64,000 bases of DNA from Streptomyces sp. ISL-1 (GCF_018614585.1 NZ_JAGGOI010000024.1:62001-126000); one strand, 5' to 3'. Positions 25,439 to 35,135 are shown, counted from the first letter of the stretch. Numbers and translations: made by a program. Notes: generated by a model from the sequence alone, not told the origin.

Positions 25439-25478
25439 AACCTATGGGGCTTGCTGGGGCAGGCGCAAACTATTTTTT
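25439..25478 (-). promoter_or_regulatory. wblC promoter with AT-rich WblC box
   Basis: On the minus strand, AAAAAATA (25471-25478) lies two bases upstream of -35 TTGCGC (25463-25468), then an 18-bp spacer and -10 TAGGTT (25439-25444). An AT-rich block directly above -35 is the hallmark of WhiB7/WblC-activated promoters, including its own. The promoter sits immediately beyond the uvrD2 stop. Confidence 0.7.
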
Positions 25479-25491
25479 CGACGAGTTTGTA

Positions 25492-27666
25492 TCAGTCCTC
25501 TTCGTCGGCCCCCTCGACCTCCTGACCTGCACAAATGGTCAGGACATCGGCTCCGAAACGCTCAAGTTTGCGTCCACCGACACCGGCGATCTGAGCCAAC
25601 TCCCCATCGCTGCCCGGCACCGTCTCGGCGATCGCCATCAGAGTCTTGTCGGTGAAGACGCAGTACGCGGGCTGGCCCAGCTCCTTCGCCTGGTCCGAGC
25701 GCCACTCGCGAAGGCGCTCGTACAGCGCCTCGTCCATGTCGGAGGGACAGTCCTCACAGCGTGTCAGTTTCATCTCGCCCGCGTCGGTGAGCGTCTTGCC
25801 GCAGACCCGGCAGAGCACAGGGCCTCGGCGTTTGCGGCGGCCGGCGCTGCCTCGCTCGATGCCGCCGGCACCGCCCGCGGCGCCTGCGCCGGGTGACACG
25901 GAGCCCGGCCGCATCCCGTTCAGGAAGCGGGTGGGACGGCGGGAGGCGCGGCCGCCGGGTGAGCGGGACAGCGCCCAGGAGAGGGTGAGATGGAGCCGGG
26001 CGCGGGTGACGCCGACATAGAGCAGTCGGCGCTCCTCCTCGACCTGCTCGTCGGTCTTGGCATAGGTGATCGGCATCATGCCCTCGGTGAGGCCGACAAG
26101 GAACACGGCGTCCCACTCCAGGCCCTTCGCCGAGTGGAGCGAGGCGAGAGTGACGCCCTGGACGGTGGGGGCGTGCTGGGCCGCGGCGCGCTCGTCCAGC
26201 TCGGCCACGAGATCGCCGAGGCTCGCGTCCGGCTTGACCCGTACATAGTCCTCGGCGAGGCGGACGAGCGCGGCAAGGGACTCCCAGCGGTCGCGCACCG
26301 CTCCCGATCCGGCGGGCGGCTCGGTGGTCCAGCCCTTGGTGGAGAGCACCGCCCGGACCTGGGAGGGGAGGTCCCCGGCGTCGTCGAGCAGGGAGTCGTT
26401 GCCACCTGCGCGGGCCGCGCCGCGCAGGGCGACACCCGCCTCCCGCACCTCCTGGCGTTCGAAGAAGCGCTCGGCGCCGCGCAGTTGGTAGGGGACTCCG
26501 GCGTCCGCGAGCGCCTGCTCGTAGACCTCCGACTGGGCGTTGATCCGGTAGAGCACGGCGATCTCACCGGCCGGGACCCCTGCGGCGATCAGGTCGCGGA
26601 TACGGCGGGCGGTGCCCTCGGCCTCGGCCGGTTCGTCCGCGTACTCGGTGTAGGCGGGGTCGGGGCCGGCTGCGCGCTGTGAGATCAGTTCGAGGCGGTG
26701 CTCGGCGGCGCGACCGTGGGCCTGGCTCAGCAGGCCGTTGGCGAGATGGACCACCTGGGGGGTGGAACGGTAGTCACGGACCAGCTTGACGACGGTCGCA
26801 CCCGGGTGGCGGGTACGGAAGTTCAGCAAGTGGTCGGGGGTGGCGCCGGTGAAGGAGTAGATCGTCTGGCTGGCGTCGCCGACGACACAGAGGCTGTCGC
26901 GGTCGCCGAGCCACAGGTCGAGCATCCGCTGCTGGAGCGGGCTGACGTCCTGGTACTCGTCCACCACGAAGTGGTGGTACTGACGGCGGATCTGGTCGGC
27001 GATGTCATGCCGGTCCTGGAGGATGCCGACCGTCAGGAGCAGGACATCCTCGAAGTCGATCACCGAGCGATCGCGCTTGAGCTGTTCGTACATCCCGTAG
27101 ATCTGGCTGATCTCGGCCGGATCACGCGGGGCGTCGCGGTTCGATTTGGCGACCGCTGCCGGATAGTCGGCGGGCACGGTCTGAGTGACCTTGGCCCACT
27201 CGATCTCGCTCGTGACGTCCCGCAGCTCATTTCGGTCGAGGCGGATGCGGCAGCGGGCGGAGGCCTCGGCGACCAGCTGGACCTTGCGCTCGAGGAGGCG
27301 GGGCAGATCGCCGCCGACCGCCTTCGGCCAGAAGTACTGGAGCTGGCGCAGCGCGGCTGAGTGGAACGTACGCGCCTGGACGCCGCCCGCGCCGAGCTGG
27401 CGCAGTCGGCCGCGCATCTCACCCGCGGCTCGGTTGGTGAAGGTGACGGCCAGCACAGTGGCGGGCTGGAGTATGCCCGCGCGCACTCCGTACGCGATGC
27501 GGTGGGTGATCGCGCGCGTCTTGCCCGTGCCGGCGCCTGCCAGCACGCAGACCGGACCGTGCAGGGCCGTCGCCACTTCGCGCTGCTCGGGGTCGAGCCC
27601 GTCGAGCACCGCGTCCGCCGACTCAGGGACCTGCGGGAAAAGGGAGGAGTGCGTTGCTGCTGTCAC
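25492..27666 (-). CDS. uvrD2: UvrD2-type SF1 helicase with HRDC domain
   Basis: 724 residues. Helicase motifs in order: Walker A VLAGAGTGKTRAI (~40), TFTNRAAGEMRGR, Walker B HHFVVDEYQDVSPLQQ (~235), GDASQTIYSFTGA, LVRDYRSTPQVV, SLHSAKGLEWDAVFLVG and LLYVGVTRARLHL. After a Gly-rich linker comes a four-Cys zinc element (LCRVCGKTL, RCEDCPS), then an HRDC domain with LREWRSDQAKELGQPAYCVF. This layout is that of actinobacterial UvrD2, an essential 3'-5' DNA helicase in mycobacteria. GTG 27666. It is divergent from the mycoredoxin gene. Confidence 0.94.
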   Translation of the reverse strand: MTAATHSSLFPQVPESADAVLDGLDPEQREVATALHGPVCVLAGAGTGKTRAITHRIAYGVRAGILQPATVLAVTFTNRAAGEMRGRLRQLGAGGVQARTFHSAALRQLQYFWPKAVGGDLPRLLERKVQLVAEASARCRIRLDRNELRDVTSEIEWAKVTQTVPADYPAAVAKSNRDAPRDPAEISQIYGMYEQLKRDRSVIDFEDVLLLTVGILQDRHDIADQIRRQYHHFVVDEYQDVSPLQQRMLDLWLGDRDSLCVVGDASQTIYSFTGATPDHLLNFRTRHPGATVVKLVRDYRSTPQVVHLANGLLSQAHGRAAEHRLELISQRAAGPDPAYTEYADEPAEAEGTARRIRDLIAAGVPAGEIAVLYRINAQSEVYEQALADAGVPYQLRGAERFFERQEVREAGVALRGAARAGGNDSLLDDAGDLPSQVRAVLSTKGWTTEPPAGSGAVRDRWESLAALVRLAEDYVRVKPDASLGDLVAELDERAAAQHAPTVQGVTLASLHSAKGLEWDAVFLVGLTEGMMPITYAKTDEQVEEERRLLYVGVTRARLHLTLSWALSRSPGGRASRRPTRFLNGMRPGSVSPGAGAAGGAGGIERGSAGRRKRRGPVLCRVCGKTLTDAGEMKLTRCEDCPSDMDEALYERLREWRSDQAKELGQPAYCVFTDKTLMAIAETVPGSDGELAQIAGVGGRKLERFGADVLTICAGQEVEGADEED

Positions 27667-27866
27667 ACCGCCATGCTGCCAGGTCGGCAGAGATGGCTGT
27701 GACGGTTGTCCACAGGGGGCCGGGTCCGGTCGTACTAATGCGGGAATGGCGGCCGGATCACGTACGTTCTACGCCGTGCGAACACGCACCGAGCGAACTC
27801 GCACGGAGCACGCATCGGGCGAATTCACACGACCGAGACGAACGAGACATAGGAGCGCGGGAAACC

Positions 27867-28109
27867 ATGCAGGGGACTGTGACGATGTACAGCACCACGT
27901 GGTGCGGCTACTGCCGTCGGCTGAAGAGCCAGATGGAGCGCGAAGGCATCGCGTACAACGAGATCAACATCGAGCAGGACCCGGATTCCGCGGCCTTCGT
28001 CGAGAAGGCCAACGGGGGCAACCAGACCGTCCCGACCGTGCTCTTCGCGGACGGTTCGACGCTGACCAACCCCTCGCTGGCCCAGGTCAAGCAGAAGATC
28101 GGCGTCTGA
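27867..28109 (+). CDS. mrx1: mycoredoxin (glutaredoxin-like)
   Basis: 80-residue thioredoxin-fold protein MQGTVTMYSTTWCGYCRRLK, with the CxxC active site WCGYC and cis-proline region NQTVPTVLFADG. In actinobacteria mycoredoxin-1 reduces mycothiol-protein mixed disulfides. The ATG at 27867 follows GGAGCGCGGGAAACC. It is convergent with nudC (11 bp between stops) and divergent from uvrD2. Length and motif fit the family exactly. Confidence 0.92.
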   Translation: MQGTVTMYSTTWCGYCRRLKSQMEREGIAYNEINIEQDPDSAAFVEKANGGNQTVPTVLFADGSTLTNPSLAQVKQKIGV

Positions 28110-28120
28110 GCAGGGACCGC

Positions 28121-29086
28121 TCAGACCACATCTCCGGGCTTCGGCAACGGCTTGCCGTACCAGAGCTCGATAAGGCGGGCCGCAATCGAGATCCCATAGG
28201 GAGGCAGCACCTCCCCGGACTCGAATGCGGCCCGCAGGTCGTCCCGGGAGAACCAGCGCGCCTCGTGGATCTCTTCGCCGTCGACGTTGATCTCGGAGGA
28301 CGTGGCCCGCGCCATGAAGCCGAGCATCAGGCTGGACGGGAAGGGCCAGGGCTGGCTGGCGATGTACTCGACGTCGCCGACTGTGACGCCCGCTTCCTCG
28401 AAGACTTCGCGGCGCACCGACTGCTCGATCGACTCGCCCGGCTCGACGAAGCCGGCCAGCGTGGAGAAGCGCCCCTCCGGCCAGTGCACCTGGCGGCCCA
28501 GCAGCGCGCGGTCCTCCTCGTCGGTGACGAGCATGATCACGGCGGGATCGGTACGGGGGTAGTGCTCGGCCCCGCATGCCTGGCAGCGGCGGATATGGCC
28601 GGCGGCCGCGATGACCGTGCGCTCGCCGCAGCGTGAGCAGAAGCGGTGCAGCCGCTGCCAGTTCTCCAGCGCGACGGCGTGCACCAGAAGTCCCGCGTCG
28701 CGCGGGGAGAGCAGCAGTCCGGCCTCGCGCAGGCCCGCGGCGCGGGCCGACTGGTCAATGCGGCCGGGCAGGGCGTCCTTCTGCAGCGCGAAGTAGCGCA
28801 CACCGTCCTCGTCGGTGCCGAGGAAGTAGCGGTGGGTCTCGGTCACGGGAGCCTCGAAGGCCGGGGTCATGACCAGTTCGGTGCGGCCGTCGGGGGTGTC
28901 GTCGACCAGCGCCTGGCCGCCCGAGACCACGAACACCCGGGTCGTGGGGTGGCTCCACGCCGCCGCCAGCCAGGCCTCGTCGAGTCGGTGGTGCGCCTCG
29001 CGGTCGATGCCGCTCGGAGCGGTGAGACCGATCGGCGCGTCGAGATCGATCGGACGGTGTGTGATGTCGTTGCTGGTGGTGCTCAC
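28121..29086 (-). CDS. nudC: NAD(H) diphosphatase NudC / mRNA decapping enzyme
   Basis: 321 residues. It has the zinc ribbon FCSRCGERT and RCQACGAEHYPRTDP, the Nudix box GFVEPGESIEQSVRREVFEE with AGV, and the NudC-specific SQPWPFPSSLMLGF about 17 residues later. It hydrolyses NAD(H) to NMN(H) and AMP, and in E. coli it removes NAD caps from RNA. The GTG at 29086 is preceded by TTGGAAG and yields MSTTSNDITHRP. The open frame upstream to 29155 overlaps the M20 gene and is not preferred. It is in line with the M20 gene, 38 bp downstream of it. Confidence 0.92.
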   Translation of the reverse strand: MSTTSNDITHRPIDLDAPIGLTAPSGIDREAHHRLDEAWLAAAWSHPTTRVFVVSGGQALVDDTPDGRTELVMTPAFEAPVTETHRYFLGTDEDGVRYFALQKDALPGRIDQSARAAGLREAGLLLSPRDAGLLVHAVALENWQRLHRFCSRCGERTVIAAAGHIRRCQACGAEHYPRTDPAVIMLVTDEEDRALLGRQVHWPEGRFSTLAGFVEPGESIEQSVRREVFEEAGVTVGDVEYIASQPWPFPSSLMLGFMARATSSEINVDGEEIHEARWFSRDDLRAAFESGEVLPPYGISIAARLIELWYGKPLPKPGDVV

Positions 29087-29124
29087 AGGTACTTCCAACT
29101 CCCCCGGGTGGATTGGATGGCAGT

Positions 29125-30522
29125 TCAGCGGAGGGCGCCGGCGAGGTCGCCCCACAGGTGCGCGGTGGTCTCCACACCCTTGATGAGCAGGTCCAGTTCG
29201 ACCTTCTCGTTGGGCGCGTGCCAGCCGTCGGACGGAACGGAGATCCCCAGGAAGAGCACGGGGGCCGCCAGCACGTCCTGAAGATCCGCAGCGGGACCCG
29301 ATCCGCCCTCGCGGGTGAAGCGGATCTTCTGCCCGTCGAAGGCGCGGCTCATCGCCCGTACGACCGCCTGCAGGGCCGGGTGGTCCAGCGGCGTCAGACA
29401 GGGACGGGTCGAGGCGCGGAAGGTGATCTTGTGGCGGACACCGGCCGGCACCCGGGCCGCGACCCAGTCGCCGACCGCCTGCTCGATCTTCTCCGGGTCC
29501 TGGCCCGCGACAAGACGGAACGTGAGCTTCAGCTGGGCGGACGCCGGGATGATCGTCTTGCCGCCGGGACCCTGGTAGCCGCCGCCGATGCCGTTGAGCT
29601 CGGCCGTCGGGCGGGCCCAGATGCGCTCCAGCGTGGAGTAGCCGGCCTCGCCGAGCGTGCCGTGCGACTTGGCCGTGCTCAGCCAGGAGGCCTCATCGAA
29701 GGGGAGCTCGGCGAACAGCTCGCGCTCGGCGTCCGTGAGCGGTGCGACGCCGTCGTAGAAGCCGGGGATGGTGACGCGCTCGTCGGCGTCGTGCAGCGCC
29801 GCGACGAGACGGGCGGCGACGGTGGCCGGGTTGGGTACCGCCCCGCCGAACGAACCGGAGTGGATGTCCTGGTCAGGGCCGTACAGCTCGATCTCGCAAT
29901 CGGCGAGGCCCCGCATACCGGTGCAGACGGTGGGGGTCGTCTCGGACCACATGCCGGTGTCGGACACGATCACGGTGTCGGCGGCGAGGCGTGCGGAGTT
30001 GGCCTCGACCAGAACCCGGAAGTTCGGCGAACCCGACTCCTCCTCGCCCTCGATCAGCAGCTTGAGATTGACCGCGGGGGTGGTGCGTCCGGTGGCGGCG
30101 AGGTGCGCCCGTACGCCCAGGGTGTGGAAGAAGACCTGCCCCTTGTCGTCCGCCGCGCCGCGCCCGTACATCCGGCCGTCGAGGATCCGCGGCTCGAAGG
30201 GGTTCGTGTGCCAGCCGTCCTCACGAGCGGCGGGCTGGACGTCGTGATGGCCGTAGACCAGGACGGTGGGCGCATCCGGGTCGCCGGAAGGCCACTCGGC
30301 GAAAACCGCGGGGGCGCCGGGGGTGGACCAGACCTCGGTGACCGGGAAGCCGGTCTCCTTGAGCTTGGCCGCGAGCCAGTCGGCACTGCGCCGGACGTCC
30401 GCGGCGTGGTCGGGCTGGGCCGACACGGACGGGATGCGCAGCCAGTCGGCGAGGTCGTCGAGGAAGGCGGAGCGGTGCTGCTCGATGTACGTACGGACGG
30501 CGCTGTCCGGGGTGTCGCTCAT
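29125..30522 (-). CDS. M20-family metallopeptidase / dipeptidase
   Basis: 465 residues. Zinc ligands and catalytic groups: VLVYGHHDVQPA (His, Asp), GRMYGRGAADDKGQ (Asp), LLIEGEEESGSPNF (catalytic Glu-Glu), and the C-terminal WHAPNEKVELDLLIKG (His). A lid/dimer domain lies between. The family hydrolyses dipeptides or N-acyl amino acids; the ArgE/DapE-like substrate is not specified. The ATG at 30522 is family-typical (MSDTPDSAVRTYIEQ). It starts 10 bp after the adnB stop and is probably in the same transcript. Confidence 0.9.
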   Translation of the reverse strand: MSDTPDSAVRTYIEQHRSAFLDDLADWLRIPSVSAQPDHAADVRRSADWLAAKLKETGFPVTEVWSTPGAPAVFAEWPSGDPDAPTVLVYGHHDVQPAAREDGWHTNPFEPRILDGRMYGRGAADDKGQVFFHTLGVRAHLAATGRTTPAVNLKLLIEGEEESGSPNFRVLVEANSARLAADTVIVSDTGMWSETTPTVCTGMRGLADCEIELYGPDQDIHSGSFGGAVPNPATVAARLVAALHDADERVTIPGFYDGVAPLTDAERELFAELPFDEASWLSTAKSHGTLGEAGYSTLERIWARPTAELNGIGGGYQGPGGKTIIPASAQLKLTFRLVAGQDPEKIEQAVGDWVAARVPAGVRHKITFRASTRPCLTPLDHPALQAVVRAMSRAFDGQKIRFTREGGSGPAADLQDVLAAPVLFLGISVPSDGWHAPNEKVELDLLIKGVETTAHLWGDLAGALR

Positions 30523-30532
30523 GCACCCGAGC

Positions 30533-33500
30533 CTAACGGGCACGGATGACCGTCTCGTCGGCCGTCTCGCCCAGCAGGATGCGCTCCAGCTCGGCGCGGG
30601 TGGGGAGAGGGCCGGGACGGACGATCTCCCCGGTGCGTACGTATACGAACGCGGCGTTGACGGCTTCGAGGGGGAGGTCGTGCTCCTCGGCCCAGGCGAG
30701 CCGGTAGATGGCGAGCTGGAGGGGGTCGGCGGTGTTCGTGCGGCTGGTCTTCCAGTCGACGATTTCGTACGCCCCTGTCGTCTCCTCTGCCGATTCGTCT
30801 GCCGTTCCGTCCGCTGTTCCGTCCGCTGCTTCGTTGCGGTAGACGGCGTCGATACGGCCGCGGATCACGCGGCCCGCGAGGGTGAGCTGGAACGGGGACT
30901 CCACGCGGTAAGGGGTACGGCGCGCGTACGGGGTGCGCTCGAACGCCTCCTTCAGCGCGGCCAGGTCACGCTCGTCCGCGATCTCGGGATCGTCGGCGTC
31001 ACCGCCGGGGAGCTCGTCCGGGCCGAGCATCGGGAGCGGCAGCTCCTCGAACCGCGACTCCACCCAGGCGTGGAAGCGGGTGCCTCGGCGGGCCGCGGGG
31101 TGCGGGCGGCGCGGCATGGGGCGGGCCAGCTCCTGGGCGAAGCCGTCGGGGCCGGCGGCGAGGCGTATGAGCTGGGAGGCGGAGAGGGCGGAGGGCAGGA
31201 GGACGTCACGGACGGTCGCGCGACTACGGCGCAGCTCGCCGGCGAGAGCGTCGAGGTCGCGGTCCCAGGAGGCGATGGTGCGGGCGTCCTCGGGGGTGGT
31301 GGCCGCCGCCTCCAGAGGGTCGGCTTCGCGGCGCGGGTGCGGCAGGCCGGCCGCCGTGTCCTCCGGGAGGCCCGGCTCGTCCCAGGGGTCGTCCCAGTCC
31401 GGCTGATCCGGCTGATCCGCCTCGAACAGGAGACCCTCCTCCGGCTCGGACGGGAGATCCTCCAGCTCCTCCAGCTCTTCCGGCTCTTCCGGCTCGAACG
31501 CGAGACCCTCCTCCGGCTCGGACAGGATCTCCTCCGATCCGAATGGGACCGGTTCGGGCCGGAACTCCTCCGGCCCGTCCAGATACGCCAGCACCGTATC
31601 CGCCGCGGCACGGCGGCGCGTCAGTGAAGTCGCATCCAGTGGCAGCGGCCAAGCCCGGTCCGCGGTCGTTTCATGCAGGCTCGGGTTCTCCGCGTCCTCC
31701 TCCGGTTCGTCCGCCCAGACCTCGATCTCGCCGAAGCCCTCCACGCAGTGGTCGTACAGCGCCCGCAGGAACGGCGAGGGACCGCGGCGGCGCTTCTGGG
31801 TCGGGCCCCACCAGTGGGCCGATCCCAGGAGCAGCGAGCGGGGGCGGGTGAAGGTGACGTAGCCGAGGCGCAGTTCTTCCGTGTGCTGGTGGTCCTTCAT
31901 CGCGTCCTTGAAGGACTTGAGGCCCTTGGCGTCCCAGGACTCGACGGAGGGAAGGGTGGCCGCGTCGCCCCGCAGCGCGTGCGGCAGAACCTTGGACTGG
32001 GAGGTCCAGGCCTCGCGCGCCTGGTCGCTGGGGAAGTGCTTGGCGACCAGGCCCGGGACCGCGACCACGTCCCACTCCAGGCCCTTTGACTTGTGGGCCG
32101 TCAGGACCTTGACGGTGTTCTCGCCACCCGGAAGGGCGTTGTCCAGGCCCTTCTCGTACTGCGCGGCCGTACGCAGGAAGGCGAGGAAGGCCAGCAGCGT
32201 GGCCTCCCCGTCCAGCGCCGCGAACCCGGCCGCCGTGTCAAGGAAGTTGGCGAGGGTCTCGCGGCGGCGGGCGGCCAGGGCGTGCGGTGATGCGGAGAGT
32301 TCGACCTCGAGGCCGGTGGTGGACAGAACGCGGTGCAGGACGTCCATCAGCGGGTCGGCCAGGGAGCGGCGCAGGTCGCGCAGTTCGGCGGCGAGGCGGG
32401 CGAAACGGACCCGGGCCTCCGCGGAGAAGGGGAGGCCGTCGTCCTGGCGGTCCGCCGACTCCAGGAACGTGTCCAGCCCGTCCGCGAGCGAGATGACCTC
32501 GGCCGGGTCGGTGCCTTCGACGGCCGCTGCCAGCCGCTCGTCCGGATCCGTCCCCTCCGACGAGGCGCGGTGGACCAGCAGCCGGGCCCGTCGGCCCAGC
32601 AGGGCCAGGTCGCGCGGTCCGATCCGCCAGCGCGGGCCGGTGAGCAGACGTACGAGAGAGGCGTTGGCCCCCGGGTCCTGCAGGACCTCGCACATCGCGA
32701 CCAGGTCGGCGACCTCGGGCAGGTGGAGCAGGCCGGACAGGCCGACGACCTCGACCGGGACGTCCCTGGCGACCAGCGCGCCCTGGATCTCGGGGAAATC
32801 GCCCGCCGTGCGGCACAGGACCGCGATCTCGCCCGGCTCCTTGCCCGTTCGCACCAGGTGGGCGATCGAGTCGGCGAGCCACTCGATCTCCTCGGCGTGG
32901 GTGGGGAGGAGAGCGATGCGGACGGACCCGTCCCGCTCGGCGCCGGGGGCGGGCCGCAGCGCCTCGACGCCCTCGTGCATGGCGCGCAGCGGGGCCGCCA
33001 GGCCGTTGGCGAGGCGCAGCAGCCGACCGCCGCTGCGGCGGTTCTCGCTGAGGGAGAAGCGGGTTGCGGGGCGGCCGTCGGCGTACGCGAAGTGCGCCGG
33101 GAAGTCGTCGAGGTTGGCGACGGAGGCCCCGCGCCAGCCATAGATGGCCTGGCAGGGGTCGCCGACCGCGGTCACGGCATGGCCGGTTCCCTGGCCGAAC
33201 AGGCCGGACAGAAGCAGCCGTTGGGCCACCGACGTGTCCTGGTACTCGTCGAGCAGCACGACCCGGAACTCGTTCCGCAGGATGGCCCCGACCTCGGGCC
33301 GGGTGAGCGCGAGTTCCGCGGAGAGCGCGATCTGGTCGCCGAAGTCGAGGAGTTCGCGGGCGCGCTTGGCCTCGCGGTATCGGATGGTCAGATCGAGCAG
33401 CTCAAGGCGGGCCTCGGCCGCTTCGGGCACCTTGCGCAGTTCGGCGTTGCTCAGCCGGGCGTCCTGCAGGGTGCGCAGCAGTTCGGAGTCGTACGTGCCG

Positions 33501-34060
33501 AGCTGCTCGGGACGTACGAGATGCTCCGCGAGCTCGGCGTCGAGCGCCAGCAGATCGCTGACCAGGGACGGAAAGGATCTGGTCAGCGAGGGATACGGGC
33601 CCGGCGCCTCGCGCAGCACACGCGCGGCGAGTTGGTAGCGGGTGGCGTCCGCAAGCAGCCGCGCGGTCGGCTCCAGGCCTATCCGCAGCCCGTGGTCGGT
33701 GAGGAGCTGCCCGGCGAAGGCGTGGTACGTGGAGATGCGCGGCTCGCCAGGGGGGCTGTCCGGATCGATGACGTCGGGGTCCGTCACCCCCGCCCGCACG
33801 AGCGCCTTACGGACGCGCTCGGCGAGCTCCCCCGCCGCCTTGTTGGTGAAGGTGAGGCCGAGGACCTGCTCGGGGGCGACCCGGCCGGTCCCCACGAGCC
33901 ACACCACCCGCGCGGCCATCACCGTCGTCTTCCCCGAGCCGGCTCCGGCCACGATCACCTGCGGGGCGGGCGGCGCGGTGATGCAGGCCGTCTGCTCCGG
34001 GGTGAAGGGGATGCCGAGGAGCTCGTTGAGCTGCTCGGGGTCGGTGATGCGTGCGGTCAC
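30533..34060 (-). CDS. adnB: AdnB-type helicase-nuclease subunit
   Basis: About 1175 residues. N-terminal UvrD-like motor: Walker A VIVAGAGSGKTTVMAAR, LGLTFTNKAAGELAER, Walker B VVLLDEYQDTSVAQRLLL, GDPCQAIYGWRGAS, and VLTAHKSKGLEWDVVAVPG. An acidic linker (PEEPEELEELEDLPSEPEE) occupies about residues 830-880. The C-terminal RecB-like nuclease has the His motif GTRFHAWVESRF, GRIDAVYRNE and YEIVDWKTSRT (catalytic Asp and Lys). AdnAB resects DNA double-strand breaks in actinobacteria. GTG 34060 (MTARITDPEQ) avoids overlap with the lipoprotein; GTG 34084 is the alternative. Confidence 0.92.
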   Translation of the reverse strand: MTARITDPEQLNELLGIPFTPEQTACITAPPAPQVIVAGAGSGKTTVMAARVVWLVGTGRVAPEQVLGLTFTNKAAGELAERVRKALVRAGVTDPDVIDPDSPPGEPRISTYHAFAGQLLTDHGLRIGLEPTARLLADATRYQLAARVLREAPGPYPSLTRSFPSLVSDLLALDAELAEHLVRPEQLGTYDSELLRTLQDARLSNAELRKVPEAAEARLELLDLTIRYREAKRARELLDFGDQIALSAELALTRPEVGAILRNEFRVVLLDEYQDTSVAQRLLLSGLFGQGTGHAVTAVGDPCQAIYGWRGASVANLDDFPAHFAYADGRPATRFSLSENRRSGGRLLRLANGLAAPLRAMHEGVEALRPAPGAERDGSVRIALLPTHAEEIEWLADSIAHLVRTGKEPGEIAVLCRTAGDFPEIQGALVARDVPVEVVGLSGLLHLPEVADLVAMCEVLQDPGANASLVRLLTGPRWRIGPRDLALLGRRARLLVHRASSEGTDPDERLAAAVEGTDPAEVISLADGLDTFLESADRQDDGLPFSAEARVRFARLAAELRDLRRSLADPLMDVLHRVLSTTGLEVELSASPHALAARRRETLANFLDTAAGFAALDGEATLLAFLAFLRTAAQYEKGLDNALPGGENTVKVLTAHKSKGLEWDVVAVPGLVAKHFPSDQAREAWTSQSKVLPHALRGDAATLPSVESWDAKGLKSFKDAMKDHQHTEELRLGYVTFTRPRSLLLGSAHWWGPTQKRRRGPSPFLRALYDHCVEGFGEIEVWADEPEEDAENPSLHETTADRAWPLPLDATSLTRRRAAADTVLAYLDGPEEFRPEPVPFGSEEILSEPEEGLAFEPEEPEELEELEDLPSEPEEGLLFEADQPDQPDWDDPWDEPGLPEDTAAGLPHPRREADPLEAAATTPEDARTIASWDRDLDALAGELRRSRATVRDVLLPSALSASQLIRLAAGPDGFAQELARPMPRRPHPAARRGTRFHAWVESRFEELPLPMLGPDELPGGDADDPEIADERDLAALKEAFERTPYARRTPYRVESPFQLTLAGRVIRGRIDAVYRNEAADGTADGTADESAEETTGAYEIVDWKTSRTNTADPLQLAIYRLAWAEEHDLPLEAVNAAFVYVRTGEIVRPGPLPTRAELERILLGETADETVIRAR

Positions 34061-34070
34061 CTCAGAGAGG

Positions 34071-35051
34071 CTAATGGGGACCACTGACAGCGGTGGCCCC
34101 CGTCGGCCTCAACCGCCCCGGTCGGGCGTCGGGCGCGGCCTCGACCGGCGTCAGTCTCCGGAGCCCGAACCCGAACCCCGAGCCCGAGCTGGAGCCGGCC
34201 CCGGAGTCGGACCCCGGGCCCGCGCTCAAACCGGTGTCCAGCTTCTCCAGGTCGACGACCTGGTCGGCCGGCGGTGCTACGACCTTGACCGGTTTGTCGA
34301 AGTCGGAGAAGGTCATCGTGCCGGGCGCGTCACCGCCGGTCTTGACGACCCTGACGAGGTACGGCCTGCCCTTCTTGGCGACGTACAGGGTGATCGTTTC
34401 GCCGCCGGCCTTCTTCTTCACAAGGGTCGTCGTGGGCAGACCGTTGACCTCGGCGTCGGGCCCCTTGGCCATCCCCTGCCGGTCGGACTTGTTCATGTCC
34501 CTGTCCTCGAGCATGGCCTTGAGGTCGCAGACGCCGCCCATGTCCCTCGCGCTGCTCGCCGGCATCTTGATCCAGCGGTCTTTCACCAGCTCGACGAAGC
34601 GTTCGCGGCCCGGGTCGGACGAGCTGCCCTCGTTGAGCGAGGCGCGCCAGAATTTCTCGTCGCCCTTCATGTAGAGGATCTTGTTGACCTGGCGCAGCTC
34701 GGCTGTGCCGACGAGGCCCAGCTTGCCCGTGCACGCGCCCTTGTTGTCCATTGCGAGGTCGACGGTCGTTCGCTCGCCTTCGCTGCTGACATGACCGGCC
34801 ATTCTCAGGGACCGTGCTGCCCGTGTGGTCGCGACAGCCTTGTCCGCGATCTGATCGGCGGTCAGTCCTCTGAGGTCGACCGGTGCCGTGCCGCTGACGG
34901 CCGCCGGTTCCTGCTTCTGCTGCTCCTTCTTCTCCTCGGAGGCGCTCTTGGCCTTGATGTCGCCGCCGTTGGAGCAGCCCGCCAGTGCGGCGATCGCCGT
35001 CGCGGCCGAGAAGACCACCGCCGTAACCAAGGACTTCCGTTTGGCCGCCAT
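34071..35051 (-). CDS. lipoprotein, LppX/LprG-like
   Basis: 326 residues. Signal peptide MAAKRKSLVTAVVFSAATAI with lipobox ALAGC, then a Lys/Glu/Gln-rich spacer. The body contains ADQIADKAVATTRAARSLRM, DLAMDNKGACTGKLGL, ILYMKGDEKFWRASL, MPASSARDMGGVCDL and ETITLYVAKKGRPYLVRVV, the pattern of actinobacterial lipid-binding lipoproteins. It ends in a Gly/Ser-rich tail (GPGSDSGAGSSSGSGFGFG). AGGGGAGACAC precedes the ATG at 35051. It is inserted between adnA and adnB, with 10 bp to adnB, so it is co-transcribed with repair genes without an obvious link to repair. Confidence 0.85.
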   Translation of the reverse strand: MAAKRKSLVTAVVFSAATAIAALAGCSNGGDIKAKSASEEKKEQQKQEPAAVSGTAPVDLRGLTADQIADKAVATTRAARSLRMAGHVSSEGERTTVDLAMDNKGACTGKLGLVGTAELRQVNKILYMKGDEKFWRASLNEGSSSDPGRERFVELVKDRWIKMPASSARDMGGVCDLKAMLEDRDMNKSDRQGMAKGPDAEVNGLPTTTLVKKKAGGETITLYVAKKGRPYLVRVVKTGGDAPGTMTFSDFDKPVKVVAPPADQVVDLEKLDTGLSAGPGSDSGAGSSSGSGFGFGLRRLTPVEAAPDARPGRLRPTGATAVSGPH

Positions 35052-35135
35052 GTGTCTCCCCTTGCAGGTCCGCTTGTCGCCTTGTCGCCATTCATTGGAT
35101 GCAAGCAAATACGACAATGCTCGACAAAACACCGC

